Assembly (NCBI RefSeq): GCF_024748695.1
Contig: NZ_CP087176.1
Location: 4,829,501-4,893,500, forward strand
Length of the DNA stretch: 64,000 nt
Direction of reading: 5' to 3'
Source of the DNA: Pseudomonas sp. B21-040
GTDB taxonomy: Bacteria; Pseudomonadota; Gammaproteobacteria; Pseudomonadales; Pseudomonadaceae
Shown: in pieces, positions 7,457 to 16,320 of the stretch
Layout of the letters: every line of letters begins with the position of its first letter
Position numbering within the stretch: the stretch's first letter is position 1
Made by a program: the position numbers and the translations under genes
Notes under the pieces: generated by a model
Databases searched by the model: none
Told to the model about the DNA's origin: nothing
What the model saw: only the letters and a program-made list of their open reading frames with translations

Positions 7457-9973
7457 TTACTCCTTCGCAGCTTGATGAATAGAGTTAACGGCGGCCAGTA
7501 TCTCTGCAGGCGACGCACCGACGGGCACTACCTTGCCCAGGCGATATTCTCGAACCCGCCTTCCTTGAGCGCCTATATCAAACGCTACAATCGGCATTCC
7601 CATCTCTATTGCTTCTGAAATCGTATAGCTGAATGTTTCAGGAACGATGGACGCCATAAATACGACGCTAACGCCCAGAGAATCTATGAGCGATGGTAAC
7701 TCACTCGGAGAATAGCGCCCATGAATTATCGCGCTAGGGGGTAACTGAGTATAGCTTTCACCAATGATATTTACAGGGACGTGCAGTTTTTGTTGATCAA
7801 TGTAGGAGCACAATTCACTTATAACATTCCCACCCTTGATATGGGAAAGAGTGCCGATGACACCGATACTCACTGCGCTCGTAATATGAGTCTTCTCTGC
7901 ACAGCGAAAGTACTGCGACGCATGAGGTACCACCTTAATTTTTTCTTGATCAATAGAAAAATCTGTTCGCAAAATATCAATGGAAGAACTATCAAAGCAG
8001 GTAATCACACTACATGCATCAAATAGGCGCTGAAAGGGACTGCGCCACACATCAATATCTACAGCCAAATCGCTTTTATCAAACCAAGTGTGGTACCAGC
8101 TCAAATTTCTAGGCAGGCATTGCTTACAAACATTATGATCAACGGGAACAGCGCAGTATTTCTGCTCGTAGTCCGACAAATGCGGAGACGGGCAAAGAGA
8201 ATGAAAGTCATGAACTTTAAAATCCAAAGAACTTTCCAACTTACGTTGAAGCCCTATAATCAGATCGATTGCTTCCTCAATATGCTTATAGCCGTACAGA
8301 GAATTAATAATTATATTTTTGGCATTAGAATGACGGAGACATCCGAACAGCTCATCAAGGCCGGACGATATATAGATGCTGTTATCAGACGACAAACTAT
8401 TCCGAAGCTGAACGTACCAGTCTCCGTCCCAGCAATAAACCCTTAAAATAGAAATATCCGCAACTATAGTAGCGGAAATCAATTCGGCAGTGTATGTATT
8501 TGACCCACCGCCTCCATTATGATCAAAAATGATTGTATCAATACAAAGTTCCGAATGCTCCAGCATGCTCTTAAGCTGCTCCAACTCGCCTGCTTGCTGT
8601 TTAGCTACCACGTTAGCAATTTCAACTGGCGAGTTTTCTGCCTGGCGAAACATCTGAAATTTATTTTTCAACGACGGCAAACCGCCACTACGAAGCTCGT
8701 TCCAGATGGTTTTTAGAAGTTTAATCTGGCCATTCAGGCCTGGGTTTTTTTCCCCGTAACTCAATAAAGTACTGAATAGCGTCCTGACTTTATAAAGAGC
8801 TCGACCGATACGCCGCAAAGGCTTCGTCATGCGCCAAGACGTCGATGTAACCAGTCGTTGTATATCTGAATGAAGCGAATAAATCTCTTGTTGTCGCGAC
8901 TCAACATCGACAGACAGCAAGTCGATCCTTTGACTTAGTTCATATATCTGGGACTCTAACGTTTTTAACTCATCCTCCTTTTCAACTAACTCAGCATCAC
9001 GCTGCCACAGAATCTTGACTATCGCGGCATTACTCTTCTCCGCTTCCTCTAGAGCTTTTTCATTATCCGAATTTTGTTGAACCGCCAAAGGGGATGGGTA
9101 ATAAATACCAAGTTTTTCAGCAGGGTTCGTATGAGCCAGCACTTCATGAGCATATTGTGGTTTATGCAGCAAAGGCAAAACGAAGTCCTCTAGACTCCTC
9201 AGTTCAATTAGATCTTCGAAACCTTCCAACTCAAGCGTTTGTACGCTTGAAGTGGAGGCCAGCAGCAGCGAAACCTCTTTGCCACTACCAAAAATATTAT
9301 TAGATACGCCATTGAAATTATTTGGATTATAGGCTGCCGACAACATACCGAACACACGATAATTTAGCGACTGACAGAATTCAAAAATTTCATAACCAGA
9401 GAATAACGAATTACATTCACAAAAGATCAAGGGTTGATCTTTTTCAATCACTTTAATCGCGCCCTCCAAGACACGCCGCTCCATTCCCTCGACGTCTAAC
9501 TTTATAAAGTCAACGGTAGACACACCCAATGAATCAACTGTAGAAATTTCGACCTGATATACGTTGTTAATTTTTTCAGGAATCAGGTTGTCTATTGATA
9601 GACCGCCAAAATTAACTGACTCGGTAATATCAATTGCTTCAAGGGCAATGTAGCCAGTAGTTTCCGCGAGCCCTTTATTGAATGCAGTGACATGCTTTAA
9701 GTGATTGGCAAGAATATTAGAGCAAAGTACCTGATAAATTTCCTTGCGCGGTTCAAATGAGTACACTCGCCCGCTTTCGCCCACAAACTGAGCAAACGCC
9801 AGCGTGTGGGTACCGATAAATGCACCCACATCAAGCACATTCATTCCGGGTTTGATAAGTTTACTCAAAAAATCAAGTTCGTCGCCCGCCCACTCTCCAT
9901 AAAGTGATAACGAGTGAGAAACAATTTGGTCTGCGGCTATTACGTTCATTTTGCCGTATTTAGTGGAAATCAC
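7457..9973 (-). CDS. FkbM-type methyltransferase / glycosyltransferase fusion
   Basis: The protein has 838 residues with three parts. Residues about 40-235 form an FkbM-family SAM methyltransferase (NVLDVGAFIGTHTLAFAQF, VYSFEPRK, DFIKLDVEGMERRVLEG). Residues about 300-370 are a charged heptad-like coiled coil ending in the STSWRMTKPLRRIGRA motif often seen in multi-domain surface-glycan glycosyltransferases. Residues about 480-838 form a GT-B-type glycosyltransferase (FDHNGGGGSNTYTAELI at its start, IGVIGTLSHIKGG, and ETFSYTISEAIEMGMPIVAF near the end). The combination suggests chain-terminating or decorating O-methylation coupled to sugar addition. It lies 6 bp after wzt, in the order expected for ABC-exported O-antigens where length is set by a terminal modification. 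Confidence 0.85.
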   Translation of the reverse strand: MISTKYGKMNVIAADQIVSHSLSLYGEWAGDELDFLSKLIKPGMNVLDVGAFIGTHTLAFAQFVGESGRVYSFEPRKEIYQVLCSNILANHLKHVTAFNKGLAETTGYIALEAIDITESVNFGGLSIDNLIPEKINNVYQVEISTVDSLGVSTVDFIKLDVEGMERRVLEGAIKVIEKDQPLIFCECNSLFSGYEIFEFCQSLNYRVFGMLSAAYNPNNFNGVSNNIFGSGKEVSLLLASTSSVQTLELEGFEDLIELRSLEDFVLPLLHKPQYAHEVLAHTNPAEKLGIYYPSPLAVQQNSDNEKALEEAEKSNAAIVKILWQRDAELVEKEDELKTLESQIYELSQRIDLLSVDVESRQQEIYSLHSDIQRLVTSTSWRMTKPLRRIGRALYKVRTLFSTLLSYGEKNPGLNGQIKLLKTIWNELRSGGLPSLKNKFQMFRQAENSPVEIANVVAKQQAGELEQLKSMLEHSELCIDTIIFDHNGGGGSNTYTAELISATIVADISILRVYCWDGDWYVQLRNSLSSDNSIYISSGLDELFGCLRHSNAKNIIINSLYGYKHIEEAIDLIIGLQRKLESSLDFKVHDFHSLCPSPHLSDYEQKYCAVPVDHNVCKQCLPRNLSWYHTWFDKSDLAVDIDVWRSPFQRLFDACSVITCFDSSSIDILRTDFSIDQEKIKVVPHASQYFRCAEKTHITSAVSIGVIGTLSHIKGGNVISELCSYIDQQKLHVPVNIIGESYTQLPPSAIIHGRYSPSELPSLIDSLGVSVVFMASIVPETFSYTISEAIEMGMPIVAFDIGAQGRRVREYRLGKVVPVGASPAEILAAVNSIHQAAKE

Positions 9974-9979
9974 TTCAAT

Positions 9980-11350
9980 TCACTCCGAACCGGCGACAGA
10001 ACTTATAACTATATTCATATTTAGGTCCTGCAACCCGCAAATTCCATGCACCAGTCGACTGTTCAAGCTATGCAAAGCCATAGCATCGTTCAACCAATGA
10101 TGCTGTATATGTTCATCGCCCACACCATCGGCAACGGCAATATTGATAGAGTAATCGCCCTGAATCAGAATAGGCATTCTGAATGAGAAGCTCACCCTTA
10201 CCTCTTCCGTTGGTCGCACACTCAATCCCGAGTTACGGAACGCGAGGTCCGTCCCCTCTGCAAACACATACTGACCCAATCGATCTTTTAGCATGATGCC
10301 GAAGGCAGGATTTTTAATATGTTTGGCGGCTTTCGCAAGTATCGTGAATCTGACGGACTCTCCCCCCGCCAAGGTGCTGACTCGGTCGCCCATTTCATTT
10401 TCAAACCAAGCATTAACAATGGTTATGCCTTCGCTTCCGAAACACTCAGCTTGATCTCTGAAAGGAGAAGCTTTGATTACGTTTTCAGGCAATTCGCTTG
10501 CATTATAGTGCTCGGCTCTGCCGTCAGTGGAATGTAAGATCAGATGTTCGGTATCTTCTTCATTTACAATATTTTGTATGTCTTTTTCAGCATAAAGGTC
10601 TTTTATATATGTCCTACATATAACATCTGTTGTATCCACGATCGGCGGGCCATTTTTGGTTAGAAGCACGCCCCGCTCACACAAATTGACAACGGCGCTG
10701 GTGTCATGGCTTACAAATACTACTGTACCGCCTTTTTCCTGGTGAGCACGCAAGAAGCGCATACACTTCTGCTGAAAGAAAACATCACCAACCGCCAATG
10801 CTTCGTCAACAATCAAGATATCAGCGTCTACATGAGCAATAACCGAAAAGGCAAGACGAACATACATTCCACTGGAATACGTTTTTACCGGTTGATCTAT
10901 AAAATCAGCGATTTCGGAGAACGCTACTATGTCGTCGAATCGGGACTCGGCTTCCTTTCGACTCAACCCCAAAACGGCAGCATTTAGAAAAACGTTTTCT
11001 CTTCCCGAAAACTCTGGATTGAACCCCGAGCCCAACTCAAGCAAGGCTGCAATTCGCCCGTTGGTTTCTATACTTCCTTGTGAAGGATGAAGCGTGCCAC
11101 AAATAATTTGAAGCAATGTTGATTTTCCGGCTCCATTTCGACCAATAATGCCTACCGTTTCGCCTCTTTTTATTTCAAACGATACATCTTTAAGAGCCCA
11201 AAACTCTTTGTAGTACTGCCTACCAGATTGACCAAAAATTTTCCGAAGAACCGGCAGAAAAAACTGTTTCAATCGATCCCTTGGACTGGCGTAAACTTCG
11301 TAGAACTTACTGATATCAGTTACACGAATGGCATAATCATTAAAGGACAT
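9980..11350 (-). CDS. wzt: O-antigen ABC transporter ATP-binding protein Wzt
   Basis: The chosen start (MSFNDYAIRVTDISKFYEVY) gives 456 residues and follows an AGGAAGGGG ribosome site; an upstream in-frame ATG at 11404 would add 18 residues but lies deeper in wzm. The ATPase domain shows Walker A GRNGAGKSTLL, signature YSSGMYVRLAFS and Walker B ILIVDEALAVGD. From about residue 290 onward a beta-rich extension (ITIVNAWFENEMGDRV, FGIMLKDRLGQYVF, MNIVIS) matches the C-terminal domain of Wzt proteins that recognises the non-reducing end of the finished polysaccharide. It overlaps wzm by 11 bp. With Wzm it should export an undecaprenyl-linked glycan to the periplasm, so the polymer is built by the ABC-dependent and not the Wzy-dependent route. 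Confidence 0.92.
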   Translation of the reverse strand: MSFNDYAIRVTDISKFYEVYASPRDRLKQFFLPVLRKIFGQSGRQYYKEFWALKDVSFEIKRGETVGIIGRNGAGKSTLLQIICGTLHPSQGSIETNGRIAALLELGSGFNPEFSGRENVFLNAAVLGLSRKEAESRFDDIVAFSEIADFIDQPVKTYSSGMYVRLAFSVIAHVDADILIVDEALAVGDVFFQQKCMRFLRAHQEKGGTVVFVSHDTSAVVNLCERGVLLTKNGPPIVDTTDVICRTYIKDLYAEKDIQNIVNEEDTEHLILHSTDGRAEHYNASELPENVIKASPFRDQAECFGSEGITIVNAWFENEMGDRVSTLAGGESVRFTILAKAAKHIKNPAFGIMLKDRLGQYVFAEGTDLAFRNSGLSVRPTEEVRVSFSFRMPILIQGDYSINIAVADGVGDEHIQHHWLNDAMALHSLNSRLVHGICGLQDLNMNIVISSVAGSE

Positions 11351-12194
11351 CCGCAAACCCCTTCCTAGTTTTTTGGAACCAGACGTACCCAATATACGCA
11401 ACAACCGCCGACGCCAGAAAATACAACAGCAGACCTTTCCAATCGGGGAGAGCCCCCCATATAAGCACAGTTCGGCACTGCTCTATAATAAACGTTAATG
11501 GATTTAATAGAATATAGGAACGAAAGCGTTCTGGAACAGCATCAAGGGGATAGAAAACAGGAGACAAAAACATCAGCACTGTTGTAACAATCGTTACAGT
11601 CTGCCCAACATCTCGAATGAAGACACCCAGAGCAGCAAGAAACCATGACAATCCCAAAATCAAGATTACCAAAGGAAGCATAACGAAAGGAATGAAAGCA
11701 GCAGTCCACGGAATATGACCATTGAACGCAAGAAGCGCCACAAGCAGGACACCTACGTTTATCAAACTGTTAAACAACGCTGCAAATACTGTGACGAGAG
11801 AAAGTATTTCTACAGGAAAAATAACCTTCTTTACAAAGTTGGCATTGGCAACTATTAAAGAGGGAGCTCTGTTGATCACATCGCAAAACAAATTCAGCAC
11901 TATAATACCGACGAACAACACTACCGCAAACTGAGTCTTACTATCGTCGCCTCCCGCCCCTCCCCATCGAGCTTTGAAAATTTCAGAAAATACAAATGTA
12001 TAGACAACAAGCATTAGAATCGGATTAAAAAGTGACCACAGCAAGCCTAGCGCAGAGCCTTTATACCGACCAGCGACTTCACGCCTTGTCATTTGAGAAA
12101 TAATTTGCTTATTTCGCCACATATTTTTAATAAGTGCTACTGGCGAAATCGAATGAGCGGAATGAGGGTTCGTGCTTATGTGTACTTGAGTCAT
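11340..12194 (-). CDS. wzm: O-antigen ABC transporter permease Wzm
   Basis: The protein has 284 residues and six predicted membrane segments, matching the ABC-2 polysaccharide export permease family. The N-terminal SQMTRREVAGRYKGSALGLL precedes the first helix and is typical of Wzm/KpsM/TagG proteins; FLSPVFYPLDAVPERFR and LLNPLTFIIEQCR are also characteristic. It partners the Wzt ATPase encoded immediately after it (11 bp overlap). It is 69 bp downstream of a rhamnosyltransferase-like gene on the same strand. Confidence 0.93.
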   Translation of the reverse strand: MTQVHISTNPHSAHSISPVALIKNMWRNKQIISQMTRREVAGRYKGSALGLLWSLFNPILMLVVYTFVFSEIFKARWGGAGGDDSKTQFAVVLFVGIIVLNLFCDVINRAPSLIVANANFVKKVIFPVEILSLVTVFAALFNSLINVGVLLVALLAFNGHIPWTAAFIPFVMLPLVILILGLSWFLAALGVFIRDVGQTVTIVTTVLMFLSPVFYPLDAVPERFRSYILLNPLTFIIEQCRTVLIWGALPDWKGLLLYFLASAVVAYIGYVWFQKTRKGFADVL

Positions 12195-12263
12195 AACCGA
12201 CCCTTCCTATCTGGATATTTTACGCATGAGTTAACGTCGCACATAACCGCAAGTAATATCTGG

Positions 12264-13265
12264 TCAGATTGCATTGCATAATACCGCTAACATGAGCGCG
12301 CAGCCTCCTAACTTTGTTTGCCGATACACACCAGATCGTTTCAAATTCAAAAACCGCTTGGCAATACTACCGTTTCGAGCGCGCTTGAAGTCATTAAGTA
12401 TCGACCTATTACTAGTAGTGAGCAGCGACTGCATCGACTCCAAAGCAGTAATATTATTCTGATTCCACTCCTGAAAACGGCCGCTAAACATCATACCTAG
12501 ACGTTTTAGACGAGAATATAAATCAGAGTTGGAACCGACAAGATTACTGCCATGTTGCCGGTAGCACACAAATGGACGCTCATCATAATGAACGATGCCG
12601 CCAACCCCACAAATTACTAAATATGCCCACCAATCGTGGGAGACTATCGGAAAACTCCTTCCAATATTTTTTAGTACCTGCTGAGCGGCACGATTGAATA
12701 CCATCGTATTCCCCCCTGCCAAACTCTGTACCAACGAATTGTTAAATGATGGCGGACGTTTGAATAACGGCGATTTACCAACCGATTCGCCACTTGCTGT
12801 AATAGTTTCGGTACGCCCGCAATAAAGCGCAGGTACGTGATCAGGTACAGTTTTGATCCATTCTAGGGCTTTTGCTATTTTTTCTTCATGCCAGATATCA
12901 TCTTGGTCCGCCCAAGAGTAATAATCTGACGTGTCCGCAAGATCGCACACAATAGACATGAAGTTTTGTGCGAAGCCATTACGAGGCCCATCAAGAATTT
13001 TAAGTTTTTCGACGCCCCAGCGGGCCTGGTAACTTCGTAGAATATCAAGTGTTGCATCCGAGGATCCATCATCTGATACCACGACCGACCATCTTGAATG
13101 TGTTTGATCCGCGATTGAATCAAGCTGTTGCGCCAAAAAACGCTCACCGTTGAAGGTACAGAGCATAACTGTAACGTGATCTAATCCAGCGGACGACGGG
13201 CTATCTTTCCCTTCCTGGGGCATAACCGAACTCTTTTGAGAGCCAGACGTAAAACGGCTTGTCAC
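12264..13265 (-). CDS. Family-2 glycosyltransferase, rhamnosyltransferase-like
   Basis: The protein has 333 residues using a GTG start preceded by GGGAG at nine bases. An internal ATG at 13223 (MPQEGKDS) is the alternative and would remove 14 residues. GT2 motifs are clear: HVTVMLCTFNGERFLAQQL, VVVSDDGSSDATLDIL and YYSWADQDDIWHEEKI; the DQDDIW pattern is typical of RgpF/WbbL-like rhamnosyltransferases. This fits the presence of dTDP-rhamnose genes upstream in the same direction. No membrane helix is apparent. A 306 bp gap separates it from the previous gene, so it may begin a new transcript covering wzm, wzt and the downstream transferases. Confidence 0.82.
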   Translation of the reverse strand: MTSRFTSGSQKSSVMPQEGKDSPSSAGLDHVTVMLCTFNGERFLAQQLDSIADQTHSRWSVVVSDDGSSDATLDILRSYQARWGVEKLKILDGPRNGFAQNFMSIVCDLADTSDYYSWADQDDIWHEEKIAKALEWIKTVPDHVPALYCGRTETITASGESVGKSPLFKRPPSFNNSLVQSLAGGNTMVFNRAAQQVLKNIGRSFPIVSHDWWAYLVICGVGGIVHYDERPFVCYRQHGSNLVGSNSDLYSRLKRLGMMFSGRFQEWNQNNITALESMQSLLTTSNRSILNDFKRARNGSIAKRFLNLKRSGVYRQTKLGGCALMLAVLCNAI

Positions 13266-13445
13266 TCGACACAGCTCCCTACAATTCTCTTGCTCACCGA
13301 GCTAGAGCTTGATTCTGAATTTCTCCCGTTCGCACGCACGGTGAGACAGGTATAAATGTACAATTATAGCCACTCCCCTCCCTAATTAATAGCCACTTGC
13401 CATCAATCAAAGCCCGCAGCCGCGTGATGCGGAGGTAAAAACTGG

Positions 13446-13592
13446 ATGCGCAAATCAAAAAACCAAGCAGCACCCCAGCAGCTTGCTAAGGATACCAAGT
13501 TGTTGGTAGAAGAACAAAAGGATGGCACTCTGCCCACCGTCCCCGGCGAAAACGGAGGGCAGGCTGGGGGGTTATTTCACTGGATTATCTGA
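13446..13592 (+). CDS. Possible small ORF of 48 codons, unknown
   Basis: This short plus-strand frame begins MRKSKNQAAPQQLAKDTK and ends GGLFHWII, with 48 residues. A strong Shine-Dalgarno string GGAGG lies ten bases before the ATG. It opposes the surrounding minus-strand genes and its last 21 bases overlap the end of the GT2 gene at 13572. It has a lysine-rich start and a Gly/Pro-rich middle, with no signal peptide or membrane segment. I do not recognise a family. It could be a real small protein, the remnant of a displaced gene, or chance. Confidence 0.3.
   Translation: MRKSKNQAAPQQLAKDTKLLVEEQKDGTLPTVPGENGGQAGGLFHWII
13530..13562. terminator. Hairpin downstream of the rml operon
   Basis: An 11 bp inverted repeat with one mismatch (CTGCCCACCGT against ACGGAGGGCAG, 11 nt loop) lies ten bases beyond the stop of the GT2 gene at 13572, in the transcription direction of the rml genes. 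No T-tract follows, so intrinsic termination is uncertain. Confidence 0.35.
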
Positions 13593-14504
13593 TGTTCCAA
13601 ATCGAGCGGAAATACTCACAAAACAAATGAGGATAAATAGCACTCTATCTCGATAACGACGTCGGCACTTGTGAGCCTGTGCTGCCAAGTAGAGTAGTTG
13701 GGGCGCGCCTAGCGTTATCCACCGTTTTACAAAAGCATGATTCGTTTTATTGAAAACTTGTACCATCAATAATACTTGAGAGAACCACCAACCACTTCTG
13801 ATTGATTTATAACGAGAGGCAAGGGATTTCAACCCGACGTTGGCACCAACCTGATTATTCGAATGCTGACGATAAAGCACACCCGACTGAGAATCGATAA
13901 ACCATTTGTAATTATTAGCGCGCGCGTAACCATAACAAAACCAATCATGTAGAGTTATTGACTGGATGATTTCCCAGCTATCGCATAACGTACTTTTTAT
14001 ACCCGCTGCCAGGCGCTTATTGAAAACATACGTACACCCAGGTCCTGCAGCTTCGAAAAGATAGTCCCACGCAACCTGCGGCTGGGCTTTATTCAGCAAG
14101 CAACTTCGCCCATCTGGCCAAAAAGCGGTAACACTACTTGAGTAAGCATCACACACCCCGCTTTGCAGAAAGTGAGTAGCCCGCTTAAGTTTGTCAGATA
14201 ACCAAATATCATCTTGATCAGAGAATGCTACAAAGTCGTAATCGCTAAACTCCACATCTCTAATCAGGCGGTAAAAATTCTTTCCCGCGCCACCATAGCT
14301 TCCGGCGAAAGGCAACAAGACGATATTCGTGTTTCTTTTACAGAGGGAAGCGCACCATTTTTCTGTACCGTCCGTAGAAGGATCCACACTTATAAAAATG
14401 GTTACTTCTACGCCTACCTGATCTTGAATTGAATTGATCTGGGCCTCAATCCATAACATCCCGTTATAGGCAGCCAGTAGCACTGCAATTTTTGGCTTAA
14501 CCAC
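13572..14504 (-). CDS. Family-2 glycosyltransferase, rhamnosyltransferase-like, third partner of the rml genes
   Basis: With the GTG start at 14504 (VVKPKIAVLLAAYNG) the protein has 310 residues, the usual size for rhamnosyltransferases. The frame stays open to 14669, but that extension would lie inside rmlA and its residues look like an rmlA shadow. GT2 motifs are AVLLAAYNGMLWIEAQINSI, IFISVDPSTDGTEKW and VAFSDQDDIWLSDKL. It lies 35 bp downstream of rmlA on the same strand, so it is probably the last gene of the rmlBDA transcript and occupies the place where rmlC is found in P. aeruginosa. It probably transfers rhamnose or a related deoxy sugar to the growing lipid-linked glycan on the cytoplasmic face. 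Confidence 0.8.
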   Translation of the reverse strand: MVKPKIAVLLAAYNGMLWIEAQINSIQDQVGVEVTIFISVDPSTDGTEKWCASLCKRNTNIVLLPFAGSYGGAGKNFYRLIRDVEFSDYDFVAFSDQDDIWLSDKLKRATHFLQSGVCDAYSSSVTAFWPDGRSCLLNKAQPQVAWDYLFEAAGPGCTYVFNKRLAAGIKSTLCDSWEIIQSITLHDWFCYGYARANNYKWFIDSQSGVLYRQHSNNQVGANVGLKSLASRYKSIRSGWWFSQVLLMVQVFNKTNHAFVKRWITLGAPQLLYLAAQAHKCRRRYRDRVLFILICFVSISARFGTSDNPVK

Positions 14505-14539
14505 TGACTGCTTCTCACGTAAGAACGAAAAAAAGGTGC

Positions 14540-15430
14540 TCAATACACGCTGGAAATCAAAAGCTTCGCCAAATATTGACCGTAGCCAGTCTTTTTCAAA
14601 GCTTCCGCTTGAGCGACTAACTGCTCGGCTGTAATCCAGCCATTGTGATAGGCAATTTCTTCCAGGCAAGCAACTTTCAGACCCTGGCGCTGCTCGATGG
14701 TATGAACAAAGTGACTCGCCTCCAGAAGCGAATCGTGGGTCCCAGTGTCCAGCCAGGCGAAACCGCGGCCGAGCATTTCAACATTAAGAGTTTTCTGCTC
14801 AAGATAGGCGCGGTTCACGTCGGTAATTTCCAACTCACCTCGCTCGGAAGGCTTGATGTTCTTGGCGATCTCGACAACCTTATTGTCGTAGAAGTACAGC
14901 CCCGTCACAGCGTAACTGGACTTTGGCTTGAGCGGTTTCTCTTCAATACTTAGCGCCCGGCCGCTCACATCAAACTCGACAACACCAAAGCGCTCCGGGT
15001 CCGAGACGTGATAACCGAATACGGTCGCACCGTGCTGTTGAGAACTGGCGGAGCGCAAGTTATCCGAGAAGTGCTGACCGTAAAAGATATTGTCGCCCAG
15101 GATCAGGCAGCACGGGTCTTTGCCTATGAACTCTTCGCCGATGATAAACGCTTGTGCCAAACCGTCCGGGCTAGGCTGTTCGGCGTAAGTCAGCTTGATG
15201 CCATACAGGCTACCGTCACCAAGCAACTTGCGGAAGCACGGCAAATCTTCCGGAGTGGAGATGATCAATATTTCGCGCATACCTGCCAGCATCAGCACCG
15301 ACAGCGGATAGAAGATCATCGGTTTGTCGTAGATAGGCAACATCTGCTTGGACACACCGAGTGTCAACGGGTGCAAACGTGTACCCGAGCCGCCGGCGAG
15401 GATGATGCCTTTACGATTTGTCGTGGTCAT
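14540..15430 (-). CDS. rmlA: Glucose-1-phosphate thymidylyltransferase
   Basis: The protein has 296 residues, the family's normal length. It catalyses the first step of dTDP-L-rhamnose synthesis, joining glucose-1-phosphate and dTTP. The nucleotidyltransferase signature [16 protein letters not shown] is at residues 9-24, with [30 protein letters not shown] and the C-terminal [15 protein letters not shown] all present. Its start overlaps the rmlD stop by four bases, so it is translationally coupled within rmlB-rmlD-rmlA. Confidence 0.97.
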   Translation of the reverse strand: MTTTNRKGIILAGGSGTRLHPLTLGVSKQMLPIYDKPMIFYPLSVLMLAGMREILIISTPEDLPCFRKLLGDGSLYGIKLTYAEQPSPDGLAQAFIIGEEFIGKDPCCLILGDNIFYGQHFSDNLRSASSQQHGATVFGYHVSDPERFGVVEFDVSGRALSIEEKPLKPKSSYAVTGLYFYDNKVVEIAKNIKPSERGELEITDVNRAYLEQKTLNVEMLGRGFAWLDTGTHDSLLEASHFVHTIEQRQGLKVACLEEIAYHNGWITAEQLVAQAEALKKTGYGQYLAKLLISSVY

Positions 15431-16320
15431 TTGTTCAGAACTTCCCTAAGCATTCGGGTTACACCACTTTGCCAATCCGGCAAGTGTAGAGAAAAATTGT
15501 CACGCAGTTTCTGAGTATTCAAACGCGAATTCAAAGGACGACGAGCCGGTGTCGGATAAGCGGTCGTTTCGATCGGATGGATCGATGTTACGGCGAGTTG
15601 CTCACCATTGGCCTGAGCAAAGCTGATCACATGACTGGCATAACCGTGCCACGAAACTTCACCACTGGCCGCCAGATGATACAGCCCTGCTAGCTCTTGG
15701 CGCAGTTGTACCTGCTGAACGGCTAGAGCCGTGATGTCGGCAATCAGATCCGCACCCGTCGGAGCTCCGATCTGATCAGCGATGACACTCAAGGTTTCTC
15801 GATCCTTGGCCAGACGCAACATAGTCTTCGCAAAATTGTTGCCACGAGCACCGTAAACCCAACTGGTACGAAAAATTAGGTATTTGCAGCCAGATTCAAT
15901 AATTGCCTGTTCACCGGCCAGTTTACTGGCCCCATAGCGGTTCACCGGCGCAACAGCGTCAGTCTCTTGCCATGGCGTCGAACCCTTCCCGCTGAAGACG
16001 TAGTCAGTCGAGTAGTGAATCAGCCAAGCCCCCAGGGACAAGGCCTCTTCAGCCATGACCTGACTCGCCTGGCCGTTCACACGATCGGCTAGCTCAGTAT
16101 CTGACTCGGCCTTATCGACGGCAGTATAGGCCGCGGCGTTGACAATGAAGTCAGGTTTAACCTGACGAATCGTCGCACGCAAAGCGTCGAGATTAAACAG
16201 ATCGCCGCTCAAGCCATCGACGGTTTGACGATCGAGAGCGATCAAATCGCCTAACGGCGCGAGAGAGCGTTGCAACTCCCATCCGACCTGACCGTTTTTT
16301 CCAAACAGAAGAATTTTCAT
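15427..16320 (-). CDS. rmlD: dTDP-4-dehydrorhamnose reductase
   Basis: The start at 16320 ([17 protein letters not shown]) gives 297 residues; the frame extends 48 codons upstream, but that part lies inside rmlB and adds no family residues. The Rossmann loop [10 protein letters not shown], the strand [11 protein letters not shown] with catalytic Thr, and YGASKLAGE (YxxxK) identify RmlD, which reduces dTDP-4-keto-rhamnose to dTDP-L-rhamnose with NAD(P)H. It overlaps rmlB (ATGA) and rmlA by four bases each. Confidence 0.96.
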   Translation of the reverse strand: MKILLFGKNGQVGWELQRSLAPLGDLIALDRQTVDGLSGDLFNLDALRATIRQVKPDFIVNAAAYTAVDKAESDTELADRVNGQASQVMAEEALSLGAWLIHYSTDYVFSGKGSTPWQETDAVAPVNRYGASKLAGEQAIIESGCKYLIFRTSWVYGARGNNFAKTMLRLAKDRETLSVIADQIGAPTGADLIADITALAVQQVQLRQELAGLYHLAASGEVSWHGYASHVISFAQANGEQLAVTSIHPIETTAYPTPARRPLNSRLNTQKLRDNFSLHLPDWQSGVTRMLREVLNK

